Source of the DNA: Mesostigma viride
Taxonomy: Eukaryota; Streptophyta; Mesostigmatophyceae; Mesostigmatales; Mesostigmataceae
Assembly: GCA_009746045.1 (NCBI GenBank)
Contig: RPFO01000644.1
Span: forward strand, 582,501-646,500
Direction of reading: 5' to 3'
Length of the DNA: 64,000 bases
The position numbers were made by a program, and so were the translations under genes. Positions 35,898 to 48,700 of this stretch are shown here, piece by piece (the first letter of the stretch is position 1; every line of letters begins with the position of its first letter). Below the pieces are notes generated by a model. The model ran no database searches and was not told where the DNA came from. It saw only the letters and a list, made by a program, of their open reading frames with translations.

Positions 35898-37370
35898 CGA
35901 GAGGTCTCAAGAGGAGTGCAGCGACAGGGCTCAAACGCCAACATGTTGTTGGGTTTTGCAAGGCGCGAGCCACCGTCAACCGTTTTCTCTTGCAGCAGTG
36001 AAATGGGTAGCAAGTGTACCTCTGGGAACTGCACCTGTTGGTTTCCTGTTGGTGTCGCAGGAGACATGGGGGTGGACAACATCCCGTCGATTATTATGGA
36101 ATATTCGTTCACATTTCGTATGTGTGGTCGTATCTGTGGTGCGGCGTAAACTGACCACAGTTGGAGATTTGTGCCCATTAGGCGCAAAGCATTTTTGCCA
36201 GTATGCACCCCGCCAGTTGCATCTTGCCATACGGAGATTTTAGTGATAGTCGGAGGCCATTGTCCAATTAGACAGCATGCGCTTGTAAATAAGAGGCAAA
36301 TGTGCAGCTGTGGTTATATGCCGCTGTATCCCTGCATTCGTTCCTTTAGGTATAAGAAACGGTTCTGCCTTAGTTTTTCCCTCTGATTCCAGCCAGCTTG
36401 TGGAAGGTGCAGGGGGCACCATGATTTACTAGAGCTTCCATCTGGATGAATTTATTAATAAATTAAACATGTGCTCCCGTTGGGGAGTCACGGAGTATTT
36501 GCCCCAATGAAGGGAGGGAGGGAGGGAGGGAGGGATGGACCGACGGACCAACGGACCGGCCGACGGACCGGCCGACGGACCGACGGACGGACAGACGGAC
36601 GGACAGACGGACCGACGGACCGACGGACCGACGGACCGACGGACGGACGGACCGACGGACCGACGGACCGACGGACGGACGGACGGACGGACCGACGGAC
36701 CGACGGACCGACGGACGGACGGACCGACGGACCGACGGACCGACGGATGGACGGACCGACGGACCGACGGACCGACGGACGGACGGACCGACGAACCGAC
36801 GGACGGACGGACGGACCGACGGACGGACGGACGGACGGAGGGAGGGAGCTCCCTCCCTAGGGAGGGAGGGAGGGAGGGATGGAGGGATGGATGGATGGAC
36901 AAACAATCCTGCCGGTCTATTGTATCTATCTAATGCCTAATTATCTAATTCAAACCAAGGGACATGCCACGTAGCAGGTCGTGTCAAGCTCTAGTGAGTC
37001 CATCTGGATGCAAACTATGATTAATCACGTGGATAGTATCAGGACCAAGCTAGGCCTCCTGCATGCATATATTTGGGGCGCGGGCTGGCCATATGCACTA
37101 GAATTTTGGAATCCGCTGAACCACGTACTCGAGAGGTTGAGACCCAGTGCAGGCCGGAGGGTATTGATTAATTGGGTTTTAAAAATAGCCTGGGAGGCAC
37201 CCTGCAGGCGGCAGGATACCAGGCAAATTATATATATTAAAAATATAATTACTTACAGCAGAGTGAAATCACTCAAACCAAAGCAAACGCCCAGCTATAA
37301 ACCTATATACAGAGCCATGTCAAAGCTCTATACTACGATAAGACCAATGGAAACGCCTAACGGGAGGAAC
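35898..37370. other. Gene-free stretch with expanded repeat
   Basis: It holds the box-plus-minisatellite element at 36471-36925 and AT-rich DNA at 37190-37260. No host gene is visible. The 3' untranslated part of the downstream LINE probably occupies the right end. Confidence 0.6.
36471..36925. repeat. Box element with expanded GGAC/GGGA array
   Basis: The conserved box (GTGCTCCCGTTGGGGAGTCA then CGGAG, CCCCAATG) at 36471-36508 is followed by about 390 bases of GGGA, GGAC and GACC tetranucleotide units, then by CCTGCCGGTCTATTGTATCT. The copy at 13811-13890 has the same order but only four GGAT units. CCATCTGGATG occurs on both sides (36438 and 37001). Confidence 0.85.
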
Positions 37371-40300
37371 CTAATAGCCCTGCTGCACCGCAAAATCAGC
37401 CCGCGTACGGCGGAGCATGATGTCAGCCATGGCCCGAGTCAGCGCCACCGACAAGCGCTGACGCCAATATGACGTCCAGGTCCGCGCCGACCATGGGGCC
37501 CGCTGGCCCTCCAGGTCCAGCCGGTCCTCCCGGAGCCGGCAACACTCCTTGAAGAAGGCGGAGGTCAGGGGCCCCATGGCCCCAAACTCCTCCAGGACAA
37601 AGGGCACCACACGATGGTGCCCGACGTCGCCGTAGGCCAGGAGCTTGGCCCGCTCCGCCCGGTCCGCCGTGTAACCTGCCGTGAGGGAGGCCCCAGCCAC
37701 GTGGCTAAGAGCCAAGGGCCGCGCCACCGAAACGTCAATAAGCAGATGCCGGCCACCCCCCTCAAAGTCCAGCACCACGATGTCAGGCCGGTGGTTGGGG
37801 GAATAGAAGGCAGCGCCATCCGCATCCTCGGACCGGATGTTCGCGTGGGGGAAAACCGACCGAATCATGGCGAGCACCACCGTCAGGAGGACAGTGTGCA
37901 AATACAAATACCAATTCTGATTCTGTTGGCCCCCCATGCAGGCAAGGTAGTGAGTCCCCGTGGGATCCAGCGGCTGCCCACAGCTACCACAAGGCCGCCC
38001 GGCCGGAACAAGAGGCTGCGGGGCAAATAGCTGGTGCCGGAGCGCCACCGAGTAGTGGCTGGGAGCCAAGGCGAATGGGGGGGCCATGGGAAGAGCACGA
38101 AGGTACGCCGAGCCCACACTCCGCAAGGAAAGCGAGAACAGCCACGCACGTCCCTGGGCGTTGAGGTCCGCGAAAAGAGCAATCCAATCAGCCGTGTGCA
38201 GAATACCCGCGTAGGTTTTCTGGTGTTTATCGATGACGCGAGCAGGGAATGCGGCGGGAGATTGAACGGAGGCGACCGAGGGAGTGCCGCGAGGGAGGTG
38301 GCGCTGTACCGCCTGAGCGGCACGGACGGGAGAACAGGCCTGCTGGATCTCAGCATAGGCCTCCTGGATGGCGGTGACGAAGGGCAAAGGGCTGCTGGGG
38401 TCCAGGAGGTCAGGCGCTGCCGTTGCCAAAAGGGGCAGGAGCCGGCAGCTTTCCGCCCACGACTGAGCGACGGAGCCCAAAAATGCTGCTGGGGCCAGCC
38501 GGGCGGCACGAGTCAGACCGCAGCCACCCATCCGTGCAGGCAGGGAGGCAATGCGAATAGCATGTGGCGGGAGGTCGGGGCCCGGGACCAGCTGCGCCAA
38601 GGCCGACTGGATGCGTTCGTCGTGGCCCTCGGCGGCCAGCCGGACCTGAGCGGAAGAGCGCCCCGGAGCCAGTGAACGACGCGAGGGTGAGCGCAAAACC
38701 ACAGAAGCAGACCCTTGGTCTGCGAATCATGAAGGCGCGCAATCAAGGGCAGTACCTCAGTGCGTGCCTCGAGGGCGGCCCGCAGAGCATCGATGACAAA
38801 CGCGGGGTCGCCAACCGGAACGCCGAGGACATCCAACCCATGGAGGCGCTCGTCCCGGCCCAAGAGCTGGGGCGGAAAGCCGGAGCAATCACCTTGGGGC
38901 GAGTACACCGCGCACTTGGCCAGGGTCAACTGGAGGTTGATGTCGGCCACCGCGGTCTGCAGTGCCAGCAGAGCCGCGGTGGTGTCCGGCACAGGGCCCA
39001 GAAGGTAGATATCATCCAAGTAGGCCTGAATAGCGACCGCCGGGTGGGCAGCATGGACCGCTTGGAGGCAACCCTGGAGGGGGGCGGCAAAGTACAGGGG
39101 TCCCAGGGGGTCCCCTTGCTGGGTGCCCGACCGCGACAGCAGGCCGCCGCGAGTGCCGTCCTCCATGATGTGAACCAGTTGGCCGGGCTGGCCGTAGCAC
39201 ACGGCTGTCCAAGCGTACAAGTCCTCGAAGGACTCCATGACGGCCGCAAACATGCTGGCGCGGGACAGACTGTTGAACGCGTTGTGGCAGTCGACCTTGA
39301 CGACAGCGTGGGTGGGGTGGGCCTCGAGGTAGGCCTGCACCGAATGGATGAGGATATCCGCCCCGCCTGGAGTCGTCACCCCCAGCTGGGCCGCCACCGA
39401 GGTCTCACCCGCTGCGAGGGGCGGGCAGAAAAAGGCACGGAGCTCGGGCGCCTTTTGGCGGCAGATCACTTTGCCCACGAGCTTGCGGAGCACCTCACCG
39501 CAGGCGATCGGGCGCACCTTGCCCTCGGGGGGGGCAAGACACCCTTGAGCAGAGCGAGGAGGCGAGCGCCCGCTAACCACTCGCGCGCAGCGGGAGGAAC
39601 GCGACCAGCCGCCAGGTCAATGAGGGTGTCAAAGAGAATGTCCTCGCCCCCATGCCCCACCAGGACCTCCAAGTGCTCGTAGCGCCAGCCCGACGGCCCG
39701 GTAGAGGAAGCCCGCGGGACCGCACGCATCACCTCCAGGAAGCAGTCGCGGTCCAGCCGGAGGGGGGCCGGCAGGGGGTCCGGCACGGGCAGCTGGAATC
39801 CGGGCTCCGCAGGGTGAAGAGCCTCCAAGGCCGCCAGGGTAGCCGCATTGGCGGGGGCCAGCTTGGCCATTTCCAAGCGGGTCATGGCCCGGCTGAGCTG
39901 CCCCTCGCGGACGAGGCGGATGACGTCGGCGGCCACCCGCTCGAAGTTGACCTCCCCCGACAGCCGGGCCGTGCGCGGGGGCGGCACGCCAAACAGCCCC
40001 TCCCAGTCCCCCTGCAGAAAGCGTCGGCAACGGGCAATAACCGCACCCTGGAGGCCGCGCACACCACGCCCGAGAGGGGTGAGGAGCAGGCGGGGGGTCA
40101 CCATGTGCAGTTTAAAGCCCAGCGGGTCGTCCGGAGCGGCGTGCATGCGCCGGAGAGAAACGATTGCACATTGCGCGAAAAGGCTACGCGCGCGGTGGGG
40201 GAGGTCGGTCAGGGTAGACGTCGGGTTGATGGCGCATGCATCCCAGGGAACCGTGTCAAGCCAACGCCAACTGGCCGAGTAGTCGGGCGGCGGGGGCTGG

Positions 40301-42533
40301 GAGCCGGTGGGAGCCGAGGCGGGAGGGGGGAGGGGGCCGGGACTGCTGGCCGGTTGAGGGGCCGTTGAGCAACACAGGCGCGCGCGTGCTGAGCGCGCCC
40401 GTGAATGGAGTACACCCGCTGGCAGTGAGCTTCCGGGCACCGGTAACAGCTCATGGCCTGCAGATCCGCCGCGCCGAGATCGGGGTGCACAGCGCGAAGG
40501 TGCTGGCAGAGGAGGTTACGGTTGTGGAACACACCAGCACACGGGGACCCCGTGGGAAGCAGCACGGCACACCGGTGAAGGCCGTCGGCGGGCGCTGAGT
40601 GGCGGGGAGCGGCGCCAGCAAAGGCAGGACGTGGGGCCTGCGGCGTCTCCCCAGCCGGGCCGGCAGGCGCGCGCACCACGACCCGACCAGCGCCCGGCAG
40701 CCCGCCGGGGCCACGGAGGAGGCAGTGCCCACCGGGGAGACCCCCAGCGGAGGGGGATCGAGAACGCCGGCGCCCCTCCCAGGGGGACTCGCCAGCGCGC
40801 CCGCGACCACCCCAGGCCCCGGCAACGAGGCCGGGGGCGGCGGCCGAGGGGTCGGGGAGGCAGCTGGCCCCGGGGCCCGGTGGGGACCCGGCAGGGGACC
40901 CAGCGAGACCGGGGGCGGGCCGAGAGGAAGCGCAGTCCCAGGGGGCGGCACAACAGCCCGGCACAACGGGCAGCGCGGCACGGAGTGGAGCAAGCTGCGC
41001 GCGATGCACGCTTGATGGAATGTGTGGCCGCACGCGGGCAGGCGACACAAGCCATCCCCCGGCCGGAAGGGCTCAAGGCAGATGGCACAGGAGCCCGACT
41101 CGGGGTCGTCCCCCTCCAGAAGGGACCGGACATGAGGGGGGGCGGGTCCCAGCCGGCCTCCCAGCAACCCGGGAGAGCAGCAATCTGGGCGCGCGAGAGG
41201 ATGCCGACCGGTTGGTCAGCCGCGGGGTGCCATTCGTGCGGGATGCCTGCCAACTCCAGGATGTCGTGGAGGAAGGCAGAAACAGGCGTCCCCGCGGTTA
41301 GGGGCTGGGCGCGCCCGGCCGAGTCCACCAAGATGGCCTGGCCGCCCTGAACCGCGATGGGGGCCCCGAACTCCACACGCAGCATGGCGGCCTGCGCCAG
41401 GCTGAGGGAGGTGATGAGAAAGCCCCCACTGGCAACCGGGCCGGGAGGCGGGGCCTGGGCGTCCAAGAAGAGGCGAAGCTGCCGCGGGGACATGAGGCCC
41501 AGGTCGGCGCCGCCCGCGAGGTAGGCCGCCCGCACCGAGACCTGTGCGTCTCGAGCCACCGCCGTGACGAACTCGACCACCTCCTGACCCACCCGCTCGT
41601 CCAGGGAAAGCAGCTCTTCCTGCCGGGCGGCCGGGAGATGCCACGGCAGCCGGCAGCCGGCGTGATATCCTTCCAAGACATACCCCCAAAGAGTCGAGGC
41701 CGTCACCGGGGGGGCGGCGGAAAGAAATGTCGCCCGCACCTGCGCAACTAGGGCCAGGAAGGCCGGGGGCCTAGGGAGCGAGGGGAAGGCGGCCTCCCCC
41801 GACCGCGTCCAGCAACAAAGGGCAGTACGCCCAAGAAAAGGTGGCGCGGCCCACCACGCCGACAATGTGCGAGGGCGGCCACGAGGTGAACGCGTGGGCC
41901 CGGGGGCCGCCGTCCCACGCGGCAAGGACGGGGGTGGCGGCTGGGTGGCCAACCGCGGCCGGGGGAAGGGAGGCCAGAGCGTCGGGGAGCGAGGGGCCGG
42001 GGGCGGGCGCCGGGGTCGCCAGGCCCGCCGGGGGTCGGCCGGGCCAGCCCAGGCGACAGCGCCGCGCCCCCGTCGGCGGGGCCAGGCGACGGGTGGGGCC
42101 CCGGGGCCGAGGGCGCCAGGGCCCGAGCAACGGCGGCCCCATCGGGCAGGCCACGGCCCGCCCCGAGGGCCTCGGCAGGGGGGCACACGGGGCAGGGGGC
42201 CGGAGCACCCAGCGGGGAGGGCAGCCCGGGGGCCCGCCGGGGGGGACAGCGCGGGCACGTCCAGGAGCCCGGCGGGACCCGGTAGAGCCGGGGAGTAAGA
42301 CACTGCAAGTGCCACCCGGAATTGCAAGCATCACAAACTAACATGTGGTGCCCGCGGTGCCCGCTCCGGCAGACCTCGCAGACCAAGGAGGGGGAGACCG
42401 GGGCGCCCGAGCCCCCCGCAGCCGGGTCGCCCACCTCCGCAAGAAGGGCCGCAAGCCGAGAGGACCGCCGAGGCGCCAACCGGGGAGCGGGGGAGCCGTT
42501 GGGCGAAGGGGGTCGTGGGTCGTCCATGAACAA
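37371..42533 (-). mobile_element. RLE-type LINE with PHD, RING-H2 and C2H2-like fingers
   Basis: Reading on the minus strand from ATG at 42533: a PHD finger (42380-42246; Cys pairs, His-x2-Cys, final CPRC), a RING-H2 finger (41089-40961; CAIC ... CGHTFHQAC ... CPLC), C2H2-like fingers (about 40545-40380), then a reverse transcriptase with KVRPIACGEVLRKL, VKVDCHNAFNSLSR (motif A), GTQQGDPLGPL (motif B) and AYLDDIYLLGP (motif C at about 39011). After it come a CCHC-type knuckle (CGSCGQPLDPTGTHYLAC, about 37935-37990) and a restriction-like endonuclease (RPDIVVLDF ... LLIDVSV, about 37730-37800). The order finger-RT-CCHC-RLE is that of R2/NeSL-like LINEs. The protein is spread over several frames, with at least five frame changes, so this copy looks inactive. 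Very GC-rich. No APE endonuclease is seen. Confidence 0.88.
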
Positions 42534-42641
42534 TCAGGGCAGGCGTGGCAGCCACCGAGGGGGGGGGCGGGGGGTGTGGGGGGCGGAGCCCCCCACGCGG
42601 GGGGTTTGGGGGGCGGCAGCCCCCCAACGCGCTGCGGTCGC

Positions 42642-44336
42642 GGTACCGCCTGCCGTCCGGCACTTTGAAGCCCGCCGGTGCTATAATTCCTATCGTCCAC
42701 GCATGTTTTCCCCTGCCTCAAACCGCACGTTGCATTTAAATCTGGAGCCCAAAATTCACTGAAAACGTGTGCCAGCCGGTAGCAAACTGGGCCAAGCTGC
42801 CACGGAATGGTGGTACCGCCTGCCGTCCGGCACTTTGAAGCCCGCCGGTGCTATAATTCCTATCGTCCACGCATGTTTTCCCCTGCCTCAAACCGCACGT
42901 TGCATTTAAATCTGGAGCCCAAAATTCACTGAAAACGTGTGCCAGCCGGTAGCAAACTGGGCCAAGCTGCCACGGAATGGTGGTACCGCCTGCCGTCCGG
43001 CACTTTGAAGCCCGCCGGTGCTATAATTCCTATCGTCCACGCATGTTTTCCCCTGCCTCAAACCGCACGTTGCATTTAAATCTGGAGCCCAAAATTCACT
43101 GAAAACGTGTGCCAGCCGGTAGCAAACTGGGCCAAGCTGCCACGGAATGGTGGTACCGCCTGCCGTCCGGCACTTTGAAGCCCGCCGGTGCTATAATTCC
43201 TATCGTCCACGCATGTTTTCCCCTGCCTCAAACCGCACGTTGCATTTAAATCTGGAGCCCAAAATTCACTGAAAACGTGTGCCAGCCGGTAGCAAACTGG
43301 GCCAAGCTGCCACGGAATGGTGGTACCGCCTGCCGTCCGGCACTTTGAAGCCCGCCGGTGCTATAATTCCTATCGTCCACGCATGTTTTCCCCTGCCTCA
43401 AACCGCACGTTGCATTTAAATCTGGAGCCCAAAATTCACTGAAAACGTGTGCCAGCCGGTAGCAAACTGGGCCAAGCTGCCACGGAATGGTGGTACCGCC
43501 TGCCGTCCGGCACTTTGAAGCCCGCCGGTGCTATAATTCCTATCGTCCACGCATGTTTTCCCCTGCCTCAAACCGCACGTTGCATTTAAATCTGGAGCCC
43601 AAAATTCACTGAAAACGTGTGCCAGCCGGTAGCAAACTGGGCCAAGCTGCCACGGAATGGTGGTACCGCCTGCCGTCCGGCACTTTGAAGCCCGCCGGTG
43701 CTATAATTCCTATCGTCCACGCATGTTTTCCCCTGCCTCAAACCGCACGTTGCATTTAAATCTGGAGCCCAAAATTCACTGAAAACGTGTGCCAGCCGGT
43801 AGCAAACTGGGCCAAGCTGCCACGGAATGGTGGTACCGCCTGCCGTCCGGCACTTTGAAGCCCGCCGGTGCTATAATTCCTATCGTCCACGCATGTTTTC
43901 CCCTGCCTCAAACCGCACGTTGCATTTAAATCTGGAGCCCAAAATTCACTGAAAACGTGTGCCAGCCGGTAGCAAACTGGGCCAAGCTGCCACGGAATGG
44001 TGGTACCGCCTGCCGTCCGGCACTTTGAAGCCCGCCGGTGCTATAATTCCTATCGTCCACGCATGTTTTCCCCTGCCTCAAACCGCACGTTGCATTTAAA
44101 TCTGGAGCCCAAAATTCACTGAAAACGTGTGCCAGCCGGTAGCAAACTGGGCCAAGCTGCCACGGAATGGTGGTACCGCCTGCCGTCCGGCACTTTGAAG
44201 CCCGCCGGTGCTATGAGTCCTATCGTCCACGCATGTTTTCCCCTGCCTCAAACCGCACGTTGCATTTAAATCTGGAGCCCAAAATTCACTGAAAACGTGT
44301 GCCAGCCGGTAGCAAACTGGGCCAAGCTGCCACGGA
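42642..44336 (-). repeat. Ten 170-bp monomers at the LINE 5' end
   Basis: Units beginning GGTACCGCCTGCCGTCCGGC repeat with an exact 170-bp period (42642, 42812, 42982 and on to 44172). Nine are essentially identical. The outermost has ATGAGT in place of ATAATT. On the minus strand the array lies directly upstream of the LINE's first ATG and ends at 44336, so it reads as a monomeric 5' UTR. Each unit has ATTTAAAT and, on the minus strand, AATTATAG. Confidence 0.95.
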
Positions 44337-45719
44337 AAATATATATAAATTCGGCCATCTACTGTCGCACCTGGCAGACATGCCACCTTGGGAGGGTTTA
44401 CAAAAATGCAGCCCTTTTGCTGGGAGTCGGAAATTTCTACCAATGTTTGCCTCTTTCGTTTGCTTAGCATGCATTTGAGGGTTACCACGGGCCAGCTCTG
44501 CAAGAGTGCATTGGCATTGGCAGCACAGGACAGGTTGCACTACCTCGACACAAGGGTGTCATAATTGGCAGTTGTGGGCATATGCGCATGAAACCCCCCA
44601 GGCCATCGAAGGGAACCGACCAAGAATACCACAGGTCCCAGCGCATTGTGCCCTGGGACCTAGTATGCAGCTCTGCCATTATAAATGCTGGGCAACGCAG
44701 CAACAAGTTTAGGTCACTTGGGTGGCTGGGTCGAAATGGCCCCATGTAAACCCATGCTGGTACCCAGTGGGCGCGCCTCGGAGAAGATTCTCCAGTTATC
44801 CGCCAACTTTGCCACCTGGAGGCACGTGCCGCGGTAAATGTAGCGAGAAATCTTACTGCGCTGCTAGAAGCTGGGCGCCTGTCAAGGTATCTGGGTTAGG
44901 GAATCATGACGATTTGGGCAGGTCGCCCTGGTGCCCTAGGAGTTGCCATGTCAAGCGGTGCTTCCAAGCAACTGCATGCCCCAGCCTCGGCGGACTGAAT
45001 CAGCCAACTGGACTGCCTGCCCCAGGTGGCCTTACGCCTTGTCGTTGTCCTTACATTGCAGCCCTTGCGTAGATCTCCGATCCATCGTCCTCCATCTCCC
45101 AAAATAGATGCAGCTGTTGTAGGGCAGCGCTAAGGAAGGCCCACCTCCTTTCTCAGCATGTGAGGGGCCTCATGGTTGATGAGAGCGAATGGATGGCATC
45201 CCCCGATCCCTGAATAAAGGCGTCGGATCTGACCCACCCCGCCTCCCCTTCCGTTCTTTCCCCTCCCTGCACCACCTTCCGGAGATAAGCGGAGCGCACG
45301 CTTGTGTCCATGCGAAAACCCGCTGGCATGTTTGTGCCGGTCACCGGAAAGAATTACGATAGATACAAGTCACGGCATGGTGAAAAAAATGGCGCCGTTG
45401 CATGGCACCACTCCCTTCGCGCAGTACACCGTGCGCGCACCGTGGACAGCAGAAAGGCTGGCTGTTCAGCGGGGCAGGGGATGTAGACACAGGTTAGGGA
45501 ATGTACAACATGCCCATGTGATAAGGCCACCGAGACACCCGGCGCACGGCACGCAGCCACTGGATGATCCCCTGAATACGTTTGTTATGCAGTCAGCGCA
45601 TAGACAAGCATGGGCTGTTGGATGCTACAACCTCGCCGCAGTTGCCGGTGCTGCTCTTTCGGGCACCTGGTGGCAACGATGGGTGGCAACAACGGTGGTG
45701 GCGGTGACGGCTGTAGGTA
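44337..45719. other. Gene-free stretch
   Basis: Between the LINE's outer monomer and the stop codon of the beta-lactamase-fold gene I see only short unsupported frames and no clear repeats. Confidence 0.55.
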
Positions 45720-48700
45720 TCACCTCTGGCCCTGTGCGGAGGACAGCATGGCGCCACCTGGCAGCGGCCGCGTGGCGTACGCCGGCCTCTTGCCCGACAG
45801 CCGCTTGTAGGCCACACGCATGACCGAGCGAATGTACTCCCCTGCCCGCTGGTCGTTGAAGGGGCGGCGAACGATCATGGTGGCCTGCGCCCAGGGGGTG
45901 GGTAGCCGGGGGGCGGGGGTTGAAGGTAGGTGGCGTGGGGTGGGGTGGGGTGGGGTGGGGTGGGGTGGGGTGGCATGGGTTTGACGGAGGGCGCATTGGT
46001 GAGGCCGGGTGGGTAGAATTGGGGAATGCGTTTTTGAACACGTAGGCCGAACGGCGGATGGCGGGGTGAGCAGTGTGGTGACAGGCAGCTTGTATCTTAG
46101 GCAGAAACTCCCCGGTAAATCCCCCTTTCCCCCTGTGCGGCAGTGCCCGGCTCCCAAATGCGAGAATGCCTCCGGACTGCACTGCTCACACAGAGGGAAA
46201 CAGGTAAACCGCGCACACTCATAAAACGTCATCAAACATCTAAATACGCAGGTGACACCAACAACCGATGCCACGCCGGTCATACGCACCACGAACCGGC
46301 GGCCGTTGGGGCATGCGATGATGCCAGTGTCGCCGACGGCAAAGCCGATGTCGCCCGTCTTGTGTGCCACCTGGCAGAGACAAGCGGCCCAGGAAAATAG
46401 ACAATGTGGGCCACGCGGGCCAGCATTGTGTTCGTTCGTTCGTTTGTTCGTTAATATTGCGGTAGCCACCTGTACAACAACACATGCAGAAGCTTGTGTC
46501 GTTTTGCCATGAATGTTCTCCCTTTAAATGCCATGTGTTCCGATTGGCAAAATAGCAATGCCGCGCACAGTGAAGCCATGCCATGCTAAGAGAAGCAATG
46601 CCGCAAATATGTGAAGCAATGCCATGCGCAGTGAAGCAGTGCCGCGCACAGAGAAGCAAACGGGACCAAGGAAAACGAGCCAACCGTCACACGTCAAGTG
46701 CCGTCAACACTTTTCCGTTTGTCCAGGTAGCTCCCAGCAACGGTCAGCGGTCATCGCGTGCGTGCGATAGCAGATAGTGATGAGACGCCACTTCCTGCGG
46801 CTGCCCCCACCTTGGCGTCAGGTGCGACCACCGTCTGGCTAGCGAACAGCGAGTCGTTGATCGTGGTACGCAGGATCTCCATCGCAAGGTCACGGCTCGG
46901 CAACGACAGCAGGTGGCCGCTGCCAGTAGCAAACAAGAGGTAGCAAACATAAGGGATGGTGAACCCAAGGGTTGGGCGGTGGCATACACAAGCGGCAGCA
47001 CGCGCAAGGAGATGGGGTAGCGGAGAGCAAGGGGCCTACATATTGAAGCCGGTGGAGGCACAGGCCATGCACTGCAGGCCTGATGTCTACGCATCCGGCA
47101 CACACGCGCAGCACCCATACACTCAGCAACCGCACACTCAGCACACACCCATTCAGCACAAACACATCAGGCACACACACATGATGTGGGATAGTGAGGA
47201 ATTATGACGCAACTTAGCCACCAGCAAAGGTTTCGTGAACATCAAACAAGAGCAAGATTGTGGCCAAGCACCTGCCTGCCGTCCCCGTGATTTGATGACC
47301 AGCCAAAGCTTAAGGCACAGCGACTAGCCCATTTCAGTGTGCGCTCTCTACATGACTACCAGCAACCTGTCAATAATTTCTCCCCTGCAATGGCACAGAG
47401 CCCACAATCACCCAGAACACCCAACTAACAAGGCCTCCCCACCATTGCACACGATAGCTGGGGCCCACAGATGCTACCCCCAGGCCTGCCTGTGACCATT
47501 GCTTGCTTCAGAAGAGTCATGTGCATTGTATGCTTTACACGTAGGTGCCCCATTCAGAGGTTGCGCCTCATGATTGTGGTCCAGCAACGAGCTTACCAAT
47601 CGCTGCACGAGCAAAAAAGAGCCGCTCCAAGAGGAGGCACAACAGTTTCTCCCTCGTGCTCGTGTTCTAGGTGCTATCCAACTCCCTATCGCGAATAGCC
47701 ACCGGTTCGCGACGGGTTGATCGGTCCACACACCTTTCAGGTGGGTGGGCGTGAGAGAGAGAGAGGATACATCCCATCCACCACGTGCCTGGCACCAAGG
47801 AAGCACAGCACGTGCCGGGGTATGTGAACAAAACAAATCCAAAGGTCCATCACAAAGGTGAACCCCCCTGTGGGTGCCCGCATTCATCCCCCCCACACAC
47901 ACACACACCTCCCCCCACCCACCCACCCGCCCACCCACCCACCCACCCACCCACCCACCCACCCACCCACCCACCCACCCACCCACCCACCCACCCACCC
48001 ACCCACCCACCCACCCACCCACCCACCCACCCACCCACCCACCCACCCACCCACCCACCCACCCACCCACCCACCCACCCACCCTCCCACCCACCCACCC
48101 ACCCACCCACCCACCCACCCACCCACCCACCCACCACCCACCCACCCACCCACCCACCCACCCACCCACCCACCCACCCATCCCCACCCACCCACCCACC
48201 CACCCACCCACCCACCCACCCACCCACCCACCCACCCACCCACCCACCCACCCACCCACCCACCCACCCACCCACCCACCCACCCACCCACCCACCCACC
48301 CACCCACCCACCCACCCACCCACCCACCCACCCACCACCCACCCACCCGCCCGCCGGCCCGCCCGCCCGCCCGCCTGCCCGCCCGCCGGCTTGTCGGCCC
48401 GCCCGCCCGCCCGCCCGCCCGCCCGCCCGCCGCCGCGCCGCCCGCCCCGCGCCGCGCCCGCCCGCCCGCGCCGCCGCCCGCCCGCCCGCCCGCCCGCCCG
48501 CCCGCCCGCCGCCGCCCGCCCGCCCGCCCGCCCGCCGCCCCGCCCGCCCGCCCGCCCGCCCGCCGCCCGCCCGCCCGCCCGCCCGCCCGCCCCCGCCGCC
48601 CGCCCGCCCGCCGCCCGCCCGCCCGCCGCCCCCGCCGCCCGCGCCGCCCGCCCGCCCGCCGCCGCCCGCCGCCCGCCCGCCCGCCGCCCGCCCGCCCGCC

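Noticed and set aside
38564-39682. 372-aa plus-strand frame
   Set aside because: It lies antisense to the reverse transcriptase of the minus-strand LINE, which carries real catalytic motifs; the plus frame has none.
42642-44336. CRISPR-like or rDNA-spacer-like array
   Set aside because: Units of 170 bp are contiguous and lack unique spacers. Position and orientation fit a LINE 5' end.
47917-48346. (CCCA)n as a telomere
   Set aside because: It is internal, lies between exons of one gene with matching splice phases, and passes into CCCG repeats.
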